Below are positions 1 to 8,190 of a stretch of 64,000 nt of DNA, piece by piece. The translations under genes were made by a program, and so were the position numbers. Source of the stretch: Pseudomonas sp. IAC-BECa141 (GTDB lineage Bacteria > Pseudomonadota > Gammaproteobacteria > Pseudomonadales > Pseudomonadaceae). The stretch lies in NCBI RefSeq assembly GCF_020544405.1, contig NZ_CP065410.1, positions 2,418,001-2,482,000 of the forward strand, given 5' to 3'. How positions within the stretch are numbered: position 1 is the first letter of the stretch; the number at the start of each line of letters is the position of its first letter. The notes below the pieces were generated by a model, which saw only the letters and a program-made list of their open reading frames with translations, was not told the DNA's origin and searched no databases.

Positions 1-110
1 ATAAACGCTGAACGGCCCTGTGTTCGCTATTGACTTCACTTTGCCGTTCGGGTTGACTGGCTCCGCGAAACAGCAGTGAACATAATAATTAACAGCTAAA
101 TAGGTGCATC

Positions 111-1487
111 ATGTCGGTCCCTCTGCGTGCCGTTCAACTCAACGAAGCAAACGCATTCCTTAAGAAACATCCTGAGGTTTTGTACGTCGACCTTCTGATT
201 GCAGACATGAACGGTGTGGTGCGCGGCAAGCGCATCGAGCGCACCAGTCTTCATAAGGTGTACGAAAAAGGCATTAATTTGCCGGCCTCGCTTTTCGCCC
301 TCGACATCAATGGCTCAACGGTGGAAAGCACCGGCCTGGGCCTGGACATTGGCGACGCCGACCGCATCTGCTACCCGATCCCTGGCACCCTGAGCATCGA
401 GCCCTGGCAGAAGCGTCCGACCGCACAACTGCTGATGACCATGCATGAACTGGAAGGCGAGCCGTTCTTCGCCGACCCGCGTGAAGTGCTGGCCAACGTG
501 GTGCGCAAGTTCGACGCGCTGGGCCTGACCATCTGCGCCGCGTTTGAACTCGAGTTTTATCTGATCGACCAGGACAACGTGAACGGCCGTCCGCAATCGC
601 CGCGTTCGCCGGTGTCGGGCAAGCGTCCGGTATCGACTCAGGTTTATCTGATCGATGATCTCGACGAGTACGTCGACTGCCTGCAAGACATCCTCGAAGG
701 CGCAAAAGAGCAGGGCATTCCTGCCGACGCCATCGTCAAGGAAAGCGCCCCGGCGCAGTTCGAAGTCAACCTGCATCACGTGTCCGACCCGATCAAGGCG
801 TGTGAATACGCAATCCTGCTCAAGCGTCTGGTGAAGAACATCGCCTACGATCACGAGATGGACACCACCTTCATGGCCAAGCCGTATCCAGGCCAGGCGG
901 GTAACGGTCTGCACGTGCACATTTCGATCCTGGATAAAGAAGGCAACAACATCTTCGCCAGCGAGGATCCCGAGCAGAACGCCGCGCTACGCCACGCGAT
1001 CGGCGGTGTGCTGGAGACCCTGCCTGCGCAAATGGCCTTCCTGTGCCCGAACGTCAACTCTTACCGCCGCTTCGGCGCACAGTTCTACGTGCCGAACTCG
1101 CCGAGCTGGGGCATCGACAACCGCACCGTGGCCGTCCGCGTACCGACCGGTTCGCCGGATGCCGTGCGCATCGAGCACCGTGTCGCGGGTGCCGACGCCA
1201 ACCCGTACCTGCTGATGGCTTCCGTGCTGGCCGGTATCCACCACGGCCTGACCAACGAAATCGAGCCGGGCGCCCCGGTCGAAGGCAACAGCTACGAGCA
1301 GAACGAACAGAGCCTGCCGAATAACCTGCGCGACGCCTTGCGCGTGCTGGACGACAGCGAAGTTATGGCCCGCTACATCGACCCGATGTACATCGACGTG
1401 TTCGTCGCGTGCAAGGAAAGCGAGCTGGCCGAGTTCGAAAACTCGATCTCTGACCTTGAGTACAACTGGTATCTGCATACCGTCTGA
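111..1487 (+). CDS. puuA: Glutamine synthetase family protein, probable gamma-glutamylputrescine synthetase
   Basis: This 458-residue protein has the glutamine synthetase catalytic fold. Visible signatures are FELEFYLID near residue 145 (metal-binding glutamates), MAKPYPGQAGNGLHVH near 255-270, NSYRRF, and IEHRVAGADANPYL toward the C-terminus. In the Puu pathway this class ligates glutamate to putrescine using ATP in the cytoplasm. The assignment rests on the downstream neighbours: an aldehyde dehydrogenase, a FAD amine oxidase and a PuuR-like regulator in the usual Pseudomonas order. True biosynthetic GlnA is less likely given the divergent N-terminus and this context. The exact amine substrate cannot be read from sequence. 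A second paralogue lies at 19151-20515. Confidence 0.88.
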   Translation: MSVPLRAVQLNEANAFLKKHPEVLYVDLLIADMNGVVRGKRIERTSLHKVYEKGINLPASLFALDINGSTVESTGLGLDIGDADRICYPIPGTLSIEPWQKRPTAQLLMTMHELEGEPFFADPREVLANVVRKFDALGLTICAAFELEFYLIDQDNVNGRPQSPRSPVSGKRPVSTQVYLIDDLDEYVDCLQDILEGAKEQGIPADAIVKESAPAQFEVNLHHVSDPIKACEYAILLKRLVKNIAYDHEMDTTFMAKPYPGQAGNGLHVHISILDKEGNNIFASEDPEQNAALRHAIGGVLETLPAQMAFLCPNVNSYRRFGAQFYVPNSPSWGIDNRTVAVRVPTGSPDAVRIEHRVAGADANPYLLMASVLAGIHHGLTNEIEPGAPVEGNSYEQNEQSLPNNLRDALRVLDDSEVMARYIDPMYIDVFVACKESELAEFENSISDLEYNWYLHTV

Positions 1488-1519
1488 CGTTCAAGCGCGA
1501 TCTCGCTAACACCGCAAAA

Positions 1520-1615
1520 CCCTGTGGGAGCGGGCTTGCCCGCGAAGAGGCCATCACCTTCAACATTGAAGGTGACTGACCCACCGTATTCGCGAGCAAG
1601 CTCGCTCCCACAGGG
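1520..1615. repeat. REPIN (two inverted REP sequences), copy 1
   Basis: Two REP units in inverted orientation form a long imperfect palindrome. The left arm begins CCCTGTGGGAGCGGGCTTGC and the right arm mirrors it, ending GCTCGCTCCCACAGGG, around a short spacer. This is the typical REPIN form of fluorescens-group Pseudomonas, mobilised in trans by RAYT transposases. It fills the gap between puuA and puuC. Confidence 0.9.
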
Positions 1616-1651
1616 ATATCGGTCACTAATTTTCCTGTGTGAGTCACCCCC

Positions 1652-3142
1652 ATGACCATGACCCGCAACGACTGGGAACAACGCTTCCAGTCCCTGACCC
1701 TCGAATCCCGTGCCTTCATCAACGGCGAATACCGCCCGGCCATCAGCGGCGACACCTTCGAATGTCTGAGCCCCGTCGACGGCCGTTTCCTGGCCTCCGT
1801 CGCCAGCACCGATGAAGCCGACGCCAACCTCGCCGTCGAAGTCGCGCGCCAATCCTTCAACTCCGGCGTGTGGGCCAACAAGGCCCCGGCCGAGCGCAAG
1901 CGCATCCTGATCCGCTTCGCCGATTTGATCCTGCAACACCAGGAAGAACTGGCGCTGCTCGAAACCCTCGACATGGGCAAACCGATCAGCGATTCGATGA
2001 GCATCGACATCCCGGCGACCGCCAACGCGATCCGCTGGAGCGCCGAGGCCATCGACAAGATCTACGACGAAGTTGCCGCTACCCCGCACGATCAACTGGG
2101 TCTGGTGACTCGCGAGCCGTCCGGCGTGGTCGCAGCCATCGTGCCGTGGAACTTCCCGCTGATCATGGCCAGCTGGAAATTCGCTCCGGCCCTGGCGGCA
2201 GGTAACTCGTTCATCCTCAAGCCTTCGGAAAAATCCCCGCTGACCGCGATCCGCATCGCGCAACTGGCGCTGGACGCCGGTATTCCGAAAGGCGTGTTCA
2301 ACGTCCTGCCAGGCTTCGGCCACACCGTCGGCAAGGCGCTGGCGCTGCACATGGACGTCGACGTGCTGGCCTTCACCGGCTCCACGGCGATTGCCAAACA
2401 ACTGATGATTTATGCCGGCCAAAGCAACATGAAACGCGTCTGGCTCGAAGCAGGGGGCAAGAGCCCGAACGTGGTGTTTGCCGACGCACCGGACTTGCGC
2501 GCGGCAGCACAAGCGGCGGCCGGCGCCATTGCGTTCAACCAGGGCGAGGTCTGCACCGCCGGCTCGCGCCTGCTGGTGGAGCGTTCGATCCGCGAGCAAT
2601 TCATTCCGTTGCTGGTGGAAGCGCTGCAAGCGTGGAAACCGGGCCACGCCCTCGATCCGTCGACCAACGTCGGCGCCGTCGTCGATCAGCGTCAACTGGA
2701 CAACGTGCTGCGCTACATCAGCATCGGCCGGGAGCAGGGCGCCGAGCTGATCGCCGGTGGCCGTCGCACCCTCGAAGAGACCGGCGGCACCTACGTCGAG
2801 CCGACGATTTTCGACGGTGTGACCAACGCCATGACCATCGCCAAGGAAGAAATCTTCGGCCCGGTGCTGTCGCTGATCACCTTCGACACCGTTGAAGAAG
2901 CGCTGCAGATTGCCAACGACAGCATCTTCGGCCTCGCCGCCGGGGTCTGGACCAACAACCTGAGCAAGGCCCACACCTTCGCCCGTGGCCTGCGCGCCGG
3001 CAGCGTATGGGTCAACCAGTACGACGGCGGCGACATGACCGCGCCGTTCGGTGGCTTCAAACAGTCGGGCAACGGTCGCGACAAATCGCTGCACGCGTTC
3101 GACAAGTACACCGAGCTGAAAGCGACCTGGATCAAGCTCTGA
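1652..3142 (+). CDS. puuC: NAD(P)-dependent aldehyde dehydrogenase, PuuC type
   Basis: A full-length ALDH of 496 residues. The substrate-channel motif PWNFPL is present, followed by the coenzyme-binding AFTGSTAIAK, the general base glutamate in LEAGGKSPN (about residue 266) and the nucleophilic cysteine in NQGEVCTAGSR (residue 301). In the Puu route this enzyme oxidises gamma-glutamyl-gamma-aminobutyraldehyde to gamma-glutamyl-GABA. It lies between puuA and puuB on the same strand, which supports that role. ALDHs are promiscuous, so 3-aminopropanal or other amino-aldehydes are also possible. All catalytic residues appear intact. Confidence 0.9.
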   Translation: MTMTRNDWEQRFQSLTLESRAFINGEYRPAISGDTFECLSPVDGRFLASVASTDEADANLAVEVARQSFNSGVWANKAPAERKRILIRFADLILQHQEELALLETLDMGKPISDSMSIDIPATANAIRWSAEAIDKIYDEVAATPHDQLGLVTREPSGVVAAIVPWNFPLIMASWKFAPALAAGNSFILKPSEKSPLTAIRIAQLALDAGIPKGVFNVLPGFGHTVGKALALHMDVDVLAFTGSTAIAKQLMIYAGQSNMKRVWLEAGGKSPNVVFADAPDLRAAAQAAAGAIAFNQGEVCTAGSRLLVERSIREQFIPLLVEALQAWKPGHALDPSTNVGAVVDQRQLDNVLRYISIGREQGAELIAGGRRTLEETGGTYVEPTIFDGVTNAMTIAKEEIFGPVLSLITFDTVEEALQIANDSIFGLAAGVWTNNLSKAHTFARGLRAGSVWVNQYDGGDMTAPFGGFKQSGNGRDKSLHAFDKYTELKATWIKL

Positions 3143-3194
3143 CTCTTTTACAGCGGTGGTCGCCTGCAATCGGCGACCCTCGGAGAATAAAAAA

Positions 3195-4478
3195 ATGAAA
3201 CAGCAACACGTGAACAGCTACTACGCCGCCACCCGCAACGAAGTGATCGATTTTCCGACGCTTGAAGAGTCGGTGGACTGCGATGTGTGCATCATCGGCG
3301 CCGGCTACACCGGCCTGTCCTCGGCGCTGTTCCTGAGCGAAGCCGGCTATAAAGTGACGGTGCTGGAAGCGGCGAAAGTCGGCTACGGCGCCAGCGGTCG
3401 CAACGGCGGCCAACTGGTCAACTCCTACAGCCGCGACGTCGACGTGATTGAAGAGCGCTACGGCGACAAGACCGCGGAAATCCTCGGCAGCATGATCTTC
3501 GAAGGCGCCGACATCATCCGTTCGCGCATCAAGGAATACGACATCAAATGCGACTACCGCCCGGGCGGCATTTTCGCAGCGATGAACAACAAGCAACTCA
3601 AAGGCCTCGCCGAACAAAAACGCAGCTGGGAACGTTACGGCAATAAAAACCTGAAGATGCTCGACGCTGCGGACATTCGCCGCGAAGTCGGCTCCGACGC
3701 CTACGTTGGCGGTCTGCTGGACATGCAGGGCGGCCACATCCATCCGCTGAACCTGGCCCTCGGTGAAGCCGCCGCCATCGTGCGTCTGGGCGGCAAGATC
3801 TACGAGCAGTCCGCTGCGGTGGAAATCAAATACGGCGAGCCCAACGTCGTGCGCACCGCCAAAGGCCAGGTCCGCGCCAAGTACCTGCTGATCGCCGGCA
3901 ACGCCTACCTGCCGCAAGGCCTCGACAACCGCGTGACCGCCAAGAGCATGCCGTGCGGCTCGCAGATCTGCGTCACCGAACCGCTGACCGAAAAACAGGC
4001 CCGCAGCCTGATCACCAACAACTACTGCGTCGAAGACTGCAACTACCTGCTCGACTACTACCGTCTCACTGCCGACAACCGTCTGCTCTACGGCGGCGGT
4101 GTGGTGTACGGCGCCCGTGAACCGGACGACATCGAAACCCTGATCCGCCCGAAAATGCTCAAGACCTTCCCGCAGCTCAAGGACGTGAAAATCGACTACC
4201 GCTGGACCGGCAACTTCCTGCTGACCATGTCACGCATGCCGCAATTCGGCCGCATCGAGAAAAACGCCTACTACATGCAGGGCTACAGCGGTCACGGCGT
4301 CACCTGCTCGCACCTGGCCGGCAAACTGATCTCGGAAATGATCCGCGGCGACGCCGAACGCTTCGACGCTTTCGCTTCGCTTCCGCACATGCCAATGATC
4401 GGCGGCCGCACTTTCTCCGCGCCGCTGACCGCCCTCGGCGCGGTGTACTACTCGCTGCGCGACCGTTTCGGCATCTGA
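3195..4478 (+). CDS. puuB: FAD-dependent amine oxidoreductase, PuuB type
   Basis: The 427-residue product opens with a DAO-family dinucleotide fold: GAGYTG at residues 35-40, then the acidic strand end in VLEAAKVGYGASGRNGGQ, the usual signature of PuuB/OrdL-like flavoproteins. It is expected to oxidise gamma-glutamylputrescine to the aldehyde with release of ammonia and peroxide. The ATG at 3195 is chosen over an in-frame GTG at 3156 because it follows a purine-rich GGAGAATAA ribosome site and starts at the conserved N-terminus. It lies 52 nt after puuC, so the two are probably cotranscribed. A same-length paralogue is at 17723-19006. Confidence 0.88.
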   Translation: MKQQHVNSYYAATRNEVIDFPTLEESVDCDVCIIGAGYTGLSSALFLSEAGYKVTVLEAAKVGYGASGRNGGQLVNSYSRDVDVIEERYGDKTAEILGSMIFEGADIIRSRIKEYDIKCDYRPGGIFAAMNNKQLKGLAEQKRSWERYGNKNLKMLDAADIRREVGSDAYVGGLLDMQGGHIHPLNLALGEAAAIVRLGGKIYEQSAAVEIKYGEPNVVRTAKGQVRAKYLLIAGNAYLPQGLDNRVTAKSMPCGSQICVTEPLTEKQARSLITNNYCVEDCNYLLDYYRLTADNRLLYGGGVVYGAREPDDIETLIRPKMLKTFPQLKDVKIDYRWTGNFLLTMSRMPQFGRIEKNAYYMQGYSGHGVTCSHLAGKLISEMIRGDAERFDAFASLPHMPMIGGRTFSAPLTALGAVYYSLRDRFGI

Positions 4479-4487
4479 TTAACCTCC

Positions 4488-4523
4488 CCGGCGGTGGCCC
4501 CGCACAGGCGCCGCCGGTTTTTT
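4488..4523 (+). terminator. Rho-independent terminator after puuB
   Basis: A CCGGCGG arm pairs with CCGCCGG across a GC-rich loop and is followed by six thymines. It sits 10 nt after the puuB stop codon and probably ends the puuA-puuC-puuB transcript. Confidence 0.8.
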
Positions 4524-4546
4524 ACTTGGCAAGCAACACCACAAAC

Positions 4547-4638
4547 CCTGTGGGAGCGAGCTTGCTCGCGAAAGCGGTCTATCAGCAAAAGGGATGTTGA
4601 ATGTGCCGCCCAATCGCGAGCAAGCTCGCTCCCACAGG
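4547..4638. repeat. REPIN, copy 2
   Basis: Inverted REP pair with arms CCTGTGGGAGCGAGCTTGCT and its mirror. The spacer shares ATGTTGAATGTG with copy 3 at 19.1 kb. It lies between the puuB terminator and the puuR promoter region. Confidence 0.92.
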
Positions 4639-4837
4639 TCTTGTGCCTGACCCGCAATTACCATCAACAGGCTCTTTTCAGGTGCCGTCCATCGAACCTG
4701 CTGAGCAACACCGACAAACGTGATTTAATAGCCGCCTTTCACGGTTCCGGGACACGGGAGCAACGTGATCCGCGCGCCTTGCGCGGCACCCGCCACCCAC
4801 CCCCATTACCCTTAAGTCGTTCTCACATAAGGCTGTC

Positions 4838-5386
4838 ATGGATACGGGTTCTCGACTCAAACTAGTACGCGAAAGCTACAAACTCTCCCAGCGCGAGCTG
4901 GCCCGGCGTAGCGGCGTGACCAATGCCACCATCTCCCTGATCGAACAGAATCGTGTCAGTCCTTCCGTCAGCTCACTGAAAAAGCTGCTCGAAGGCATCC
5001 CGATGTCCCTGGCCGACTTCTTCACTTTCGACCAGCCTCCCCGCGAACACCAATACGTCTTCCGCGCCAACGAACAACCCGACCTCGGCCGCCACGGCCT
5101 GCGCCTGCTCCTGATCGGCGCCTCGGTCCCCAGCCGCCAGATGCGTTTGCTGCGCGAGCAATACGCACCGGGCGCCAGTTCCGGGGAAGAGCCGATTGTT
5201 CATGCTGAGGGTGAGGAGTGCGGATTGGTGACGCGCGGCACGGTCGAGTTGACGGTGGACGGGCAGGTGAGCGTGTTGAGTGCCGGGGACGGGTATTACT
5301 TCCCGACGACGCTGCCGCACAAGTTCCGGAATATCGGGGCGGATGAGGCAGAGATTATTAGTGCGAATACGCCGGCGAATTTTTAG
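4838..5386 (+). CDS. puuR: XRE-type HTH regulator with C-terminal cupin, PuuR-like
   Basis: This 182-residue protein has an N-terminal helix-turn-helix (about residues 5-60, with LSQRELARRSGVTNATISLI) and a C-terminal cupin sensor domain (about 110-180, with AGDGYYFPTTLPHKF). This is the architecture of PuuR, which represses putrescine-use genes and is released by the ligand. It is transcribed in the same direction as puuACB but behind its own roughly 200-nt upstream region, a terminator and a REPIN, so it probably has its own promoter. Direct regulation of the upstream genes is inferred from family and position; no operator was identified. Confidence 0.85.
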   Translation: MDTGSRLKLVRESYKLSQRELARRSGVTNATISLIEQNRVSPSVSSLKKLLEGIPMSLADFFTFDQPPREHQYVFRANEQPDLGRHGLRLLLIGASVPSRQMRLLREQYAPGASSGEEPIVHAEGEECGLVTRGTVELTVDGQVSVLSAGDGYYFPTTLPHKFRNIGADEAEIISANTPANF

Positions 5387-5459
5387 CGTGCAGCAACCGG
5401 CGATTCAGTATTTTTAATGGAGGGCGTTTCTCGGGTGAAGCGCCGTCCACTTGTGAACT

Positions 5460-6170
5460 CTATTTTTCGACTGTGATGGAGGGAGAGGAGACTACTTTGA
5501 CTTCAAGAGCTCCTAGCTGCGTCAGGTTTAAGTCGAGTATTCCAAGAAAGTTGATAATGTACTGCCCATAGATTTTAGTCGCTCTCTGTGAGTTTGTTTT
5601 TGCCTCGTTAGTTTCTTTCATGACTGAACCGAGATTATCAAATACGCTGCTTTCGTTGTTGAAGAATTTGGTTGCTTCCCCTTGTAGCATAACGGTTGAC
5701 GCATTTGCTCTAAAGGCTTCACCCCAGGCTAGCATCAAACTGCTTTCTCGATCGGGATTCTCATTTGATTCGCCGTCAGTTGGGTTAAGTTTGAAATTTG
5801 CAAGTAATAAAAGTTGTTGGGCTGTGGCTTTTCCGTAATACCGACTAACTTTGAAGTAAAGAGCTATAAGGTTTTTGTGCCATTCTTGTTCAAAGGCCGA
5901 GAATTTTGCGAAATCCTCGGAGGCCAGGAAATCATCCCAGCCTTTCTCGGATTTTCTCGCAGCCTCATTAAAACGTTGAAGCTCCTCGTAGCTTTTTATA
6001 AGAAGTTGTGTCGTTTCTTGTGCAGTTTGCTGAGCACCATCTACAAACCGTTGCCGATCTGACCGTTCGTTGGCTTTCGCTGATTCTGAAGCGGTGTAAT
6101 AGGCGCCTAGGGATGCTGTGACTATCGCAGTCAGTATGGAGGTTGCCAGGTTTAGGGAAATAGTATTCAT
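5460..6170 (-). CDS. Hypothetical protein with N-terminal membrane anchor
   Basis: I do not recognise this 236-residue protein. Residues 1-25 form one hydrophobic segment (MNTISLNLATSILTAIVTAS) followed by a charged, mostly helical, probably coiled region (about 30-100, rich in E, K, Q and R). A type II membrane anchor or uncleaved signal is likely. The gene is visibly AT-richer than the flanking housekeeping genes and stands alone in the accessory stretch between puuR and the small DUF gene, which suggests horizontal acquisition. No catalytic motif is visible. Confidence 0.6.
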   Translation of the reverse strand: MNTISLNLATSILTAIVTASLGAYYTASESAKANERSDRQRFVDGAQQTAQETTQLLIKSYEELQRFNEAARKSEKGWDDFLASEDFAKFSAFEQEWHKNLIALYFKVSRYYGKATAQQLLLLANFKLNPTDGESNENPDRESSLMLAWGEAFRANASTVMLQGEATKFFNNESSVFDNLGSVMKETNEAKTNSQRATKIYGQYIINFLGILDLNLTQLGALEVKVVSSPSITVEK

Positions 6171-6274
6171 AATGTTTGAACTGGAATTGTTTTTTTGGTT
6201 GGCTGCACATTGGGTTTTAATCTGTGCGGGGAAATTTGGTTTTGAACTATTTAATTGATGCCTTTCGTGATTGA

Positions 6275-6559
6275 TTACGTGATCGCTACTCTGCGTCTTT
6301 CAATCACTCTAAATACATCACTCACGTCCTGAACCAAGATTCTGGCGATAGTGGTGACTGTGTTGATGTCTTGTTCGGCGTGATCGGGAAGGTGGACGCA
6401 GGCCATGAGGTCGAGGTATTTGAGCACTGCATTCAAGCGTTCGCTGGCGCAAGCACGTAGGTCGCGTAGAGGAGCGTCGGCATCGATGAACAGGACGGGA
6501 TGATCGGTGGCGGGGTGGGACATTGGGACGTAGTTGCACAACGGTGACTTACTTGTCAT
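6275..6559 (-). CDS. Small helical protein, DUF3077/DUF6124-like
   Basis: A 94-residue protein with the layout seen in small Pseudomonas-restricted DUF families: a short strand-like FIDADAP, a first helix DLRACASERLNAVLKYLDL and a second helix ending VSDVFRVIERR. It can be aligned by eye to the product of 44575-44946 (LIAPGIPSEELLADACETL... VNRVLDNLD). The start ATG follows AAGGATTTTTACCC, similar to the ribosome site of that second gene. Upstream lies the structured leader at 6597-6818, which the second gene also carries. The function is unknown; family assignment is by pattern only. Confidence 0.6.
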   Translation of the reverse strand: MTSKSPLCNYVPMSHPATDHPVLFIDADAPLRDLRACASERLNAVLKYLDLMACVHLPDHAEQDINTVTTIARILVQDVSDVFRVIERRRVAIT

Positions 6560-6596
6560 GGGTAAAAATCCTTAGCTCAGAAAATGAATTACCGCC

Positions 6597-6818
6597 GTTC
6601 GCTGCGAAACGAGTTGGGTGGCAGTTATGCGTGGGTTCGCAGACCGAGGAGCTAAGACCCGGCAGACCCGAAGGTCTCCCACGCACAACCGCCATGAAAA
6701 TGAAGCACAGGCAAGTAGCCGGGCCGCATTGTGCCGGGTGTGGACTTAGCTCGCTAGGGCTGCGAAACCCTATCGCCAAATTCGTTCAGCGACAGACCCA
6801 CTCTAGGCACCGATCCCC
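6597..6818 (-). promoter_or_regulatory. Structured leader RNA element, copy 1
   Basis: On the minus strand, directly upstream of the small gene ending at 6275. Elements in transcript order: a hairpin at 6792-6773 (TCGCTGA pairing with TTGGCGA), a first TTCGCAG (6766-6760), a 17-bp stem of TGGCGGTTGTGCGTGGG (6694-6678) with CCCACGCATAACTGCCA (6635-6619), an internal TTCG-capped hairpin AGACC/GGTCT (6677-6664), a second hairpin, a central CTGCGAA (6642-6636), and a last TTCGCAG (6608-6602). Every element recurs in the copy at 44324-44542, with compensatory base changes. It resembles a cis-regulatory RNA but matches no class I know. Confidence 0.75.
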
Positions 6819-7152
6819 ACCGCTGCAATCAGCCTGTAGGACGCGAAACCACTACGTTTGGCCAAAGACTTGGCTTCAGTTCGGCGGCGGAACCGACGTA
6901 AATCAAGGCTTGCGATGTATCTGGAAAAAATTACCTGCCGAGTTTGGTGCAGCTTCTCAGTCCAGAAGAAATAATCTCCCTCACCACGCGCGGTCATTTC
7001 CTACGCGGTTTTCAGATCCCAAAATCCAGCACCAATTCCTGCGCCGGAACTTTCCTCAAAACCGATGTCAATTTGATGGCGTGTCGCAACGCTGATATCG
7101 AACGGGTCACCCAGTGCCAGGCTGTTTCCCGGCAAGCCCAAGGAAGTGTGAG
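6819..7152. other. Intergenic stretch with no supported gene
   Basis: This stretch lies between the start of leader copy 1 (minus strand) and the Cys-repeat protein gene (plus strand). Short ORFs occur on both strands but have no good ribosome sites or recognisable product. It must hold the two divergent promoters, but no clear -35/-10 pair was identified. Confidence 0.5.
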
Positions 7153-7566
7153 ATGAAATTGATTCTTGCAATGTTGTTGCTGTTCAGCGGTTACGTTTCC
7201 GCCAGTTGTTCCAGTATCAGTGATCACGACAAGCGCAGTTATTGCCAGGCCACGGAGGAAGGCAGCAGCTGTTCTTCCATCGGCGACCATGACTTGCGTT
7301 CGGCCTGCGAAGCGGAGAAAGGCAGTTCGTGTTCAAGTATTGGCGATCATGACCAGCGCGCTTATTGCGAAGCCAAAAAGGGCAGCAGCTGTTCCTCCAT
7401 CGGCGATCACGACATGCGCGCGGCCTGCGAAGCGGAGAAGGGCAGTTCGTGTTCAAGCATTGGTGATCATGACCAGCGGGCGTTTTGTGAAGCGAAGAAG
7501 GGCAGTAGTTGTTCGTCAATCGGCGATCATGATCTGCGCAGTCAGTGTGAGGCCATGAAAAGCTGA
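7153..7566 (+). CDS. Secreted protein made of six Cys-containing 20-residue repeats
   Basis: The 137-residue product begins with a clear Sec signal peptide (MKLILAMLLLFSGYVSA, cleavage probably near residue 17-18). The rest is six tandem units of about 20 residues built on CSSIGDHDxRxxCEAxKGSS, each with two cysteines 12 residues apart and an invariant DHD. Units 2/4 and 3/5 are nearly identical, so the array has a higher-order period of 40 residues. The ATG at 7153 follows AAGGAAGTGTGAG and gives the signal peptide. No family is recognised. Paired cysteines suggest disulfides in the periplasm; metal binding through His/Asp/Cys is conceivable but not shown. Confidence 0.8.
   Translation: MKLILAMLLLFSGYVSASCSSISDHDKRSYCQATEEGSSCSSIGDHDLRSACEAEKGSSCSSIGDHDQRAYCEAKKGSSCSSIGDHDMRAACEAEKGSSCSSIGDHDQRAFCEAKKGSSCSSIGDHDLRSQCEAMKS
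7207..7563 (+). repeat. Tandem 60-bp coding repeat, six units
   Basis: Units begin at each TGT/TGC cysteine codon: 7207 (63 bp), 7270, 7330, 7390, 7450 and 7510 (the last truncated). Units alternate in sequence, as if a 120-bp dimer had been duplicated. Confidence 0.9.
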
Positions 7567-7586
7567 ATCCACCCGCCATTGAAACC

Positions 7587-7616
7587 AAAAAGGGACACCC
7601 ATCGGTGTCCTTTTTT
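7587..7616. terminator. Bidirectional terminator
   Basis: AAAAAGGGACACC pairs with GGTGTCCTTTTTT around a short CATC loop, giving a run of U in either direction. It separates the convergent genes ending at 7566 and 7634. Confidence 0.9.
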
Positions 7617-7633
7617 CATGCGCTTAAACGCCG

Positions 7634-8065
7634 CTATTTCGCCTTCCAATGCCCACCCCCGTTCTCGCAATCAATCCGCGCCTGCGCCAGATGCTCCACG
7701 TCGTAGTAATACGTGGTCACTTGCGCGGTGTCCGGAATGTTCAGGGCCTTGGCGTTTTGATCCTTACTGGTGGAGTGCGGGTTGGCCAGGGATTCCTGGG
7801 TGAGGGTGGCGATACACGAGGCCTGATAGTGGTCGGCGCAGTGTTCGACCTTGTTTTTGCTGCTGTTGAGCATGTCCTTGCTTTCGTTGCTGCATGACCA
7901 GTCGATGGCGTTGACCGGCATGCCTTCGTATTCGTAGCAGCTGTGCGTCTCGACGGCGGGCACCGAGGGGCTGGAGGAGCGGGTCTTGACGTCGCATCCC
8001 TCGGCCATGACGCAGGTGGGGATGACGCTGAAAGTGGCGATCAGGAGCAACAGTCGGATGTTCAT
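7634..8065 (-). CDS. Secreted hypothetical protein with several cysteines
   Basis: A 143-residue protein with an N-terminal signal peptide (MNIRLLLLIATFSVIPTCVMA, cleavage near residue 21). The mature part has six cysteines and an aromatic-rich TTYYYDVEHLAQARIDCENG segment near the C-terminus. It is convergent with the Cys-repeat protein and shares a terminator with it. I do not recognise a family; a periplasmic location with disulfide bonds is the most that can be inferred. Confidence 0.7.
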   Translation of the reverse strand: MNIRLLLLIATFSVIPTCVMAEGCDVKTRSSSPSVPAVETHSCYEYEGMPVNAIDWSCSNESKDMLNSSKNKVEHCADHYQASCIATLTQESLANPHSTSKDQNAKALNIPDTAQVTTYYYDVEHLAQARIDCENGGGHWKAK

Positions 8066-8190
8066 CTTGGAACTCTCCCATGGCGCCGTGTGTGATCGTG
8101 TGCGGGGCGCTTATGGTTTCGAGGTTGGGTCGTCTCGGAAGGTTCCATCAACCATTCCGGTGAGAGTACGCGAAGATGCTCCTGTTCAAC

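Noticed and set aside
1373..3169. 598-residue open frame antisense to puuC
   Set aside because: It lies opposite a clear ALDH with intact motifs; high GC keeps the antisense frame open. Its composition is rich in His, Arg, Gly and Val without any domain pattern.
3156..3194. N-terminal extension of puuB from an upstream in-frame start
   Set aside because: The extension does not match the family and a good ribosome site precedes the ATG at 3195.
6523..7095. 190-residue plus-strand open frame over leader copy 1
   Set aside because: It runs through the structured leader on the opposite strand to the small gene, and the translated frame is not conserved in leader copy 2.
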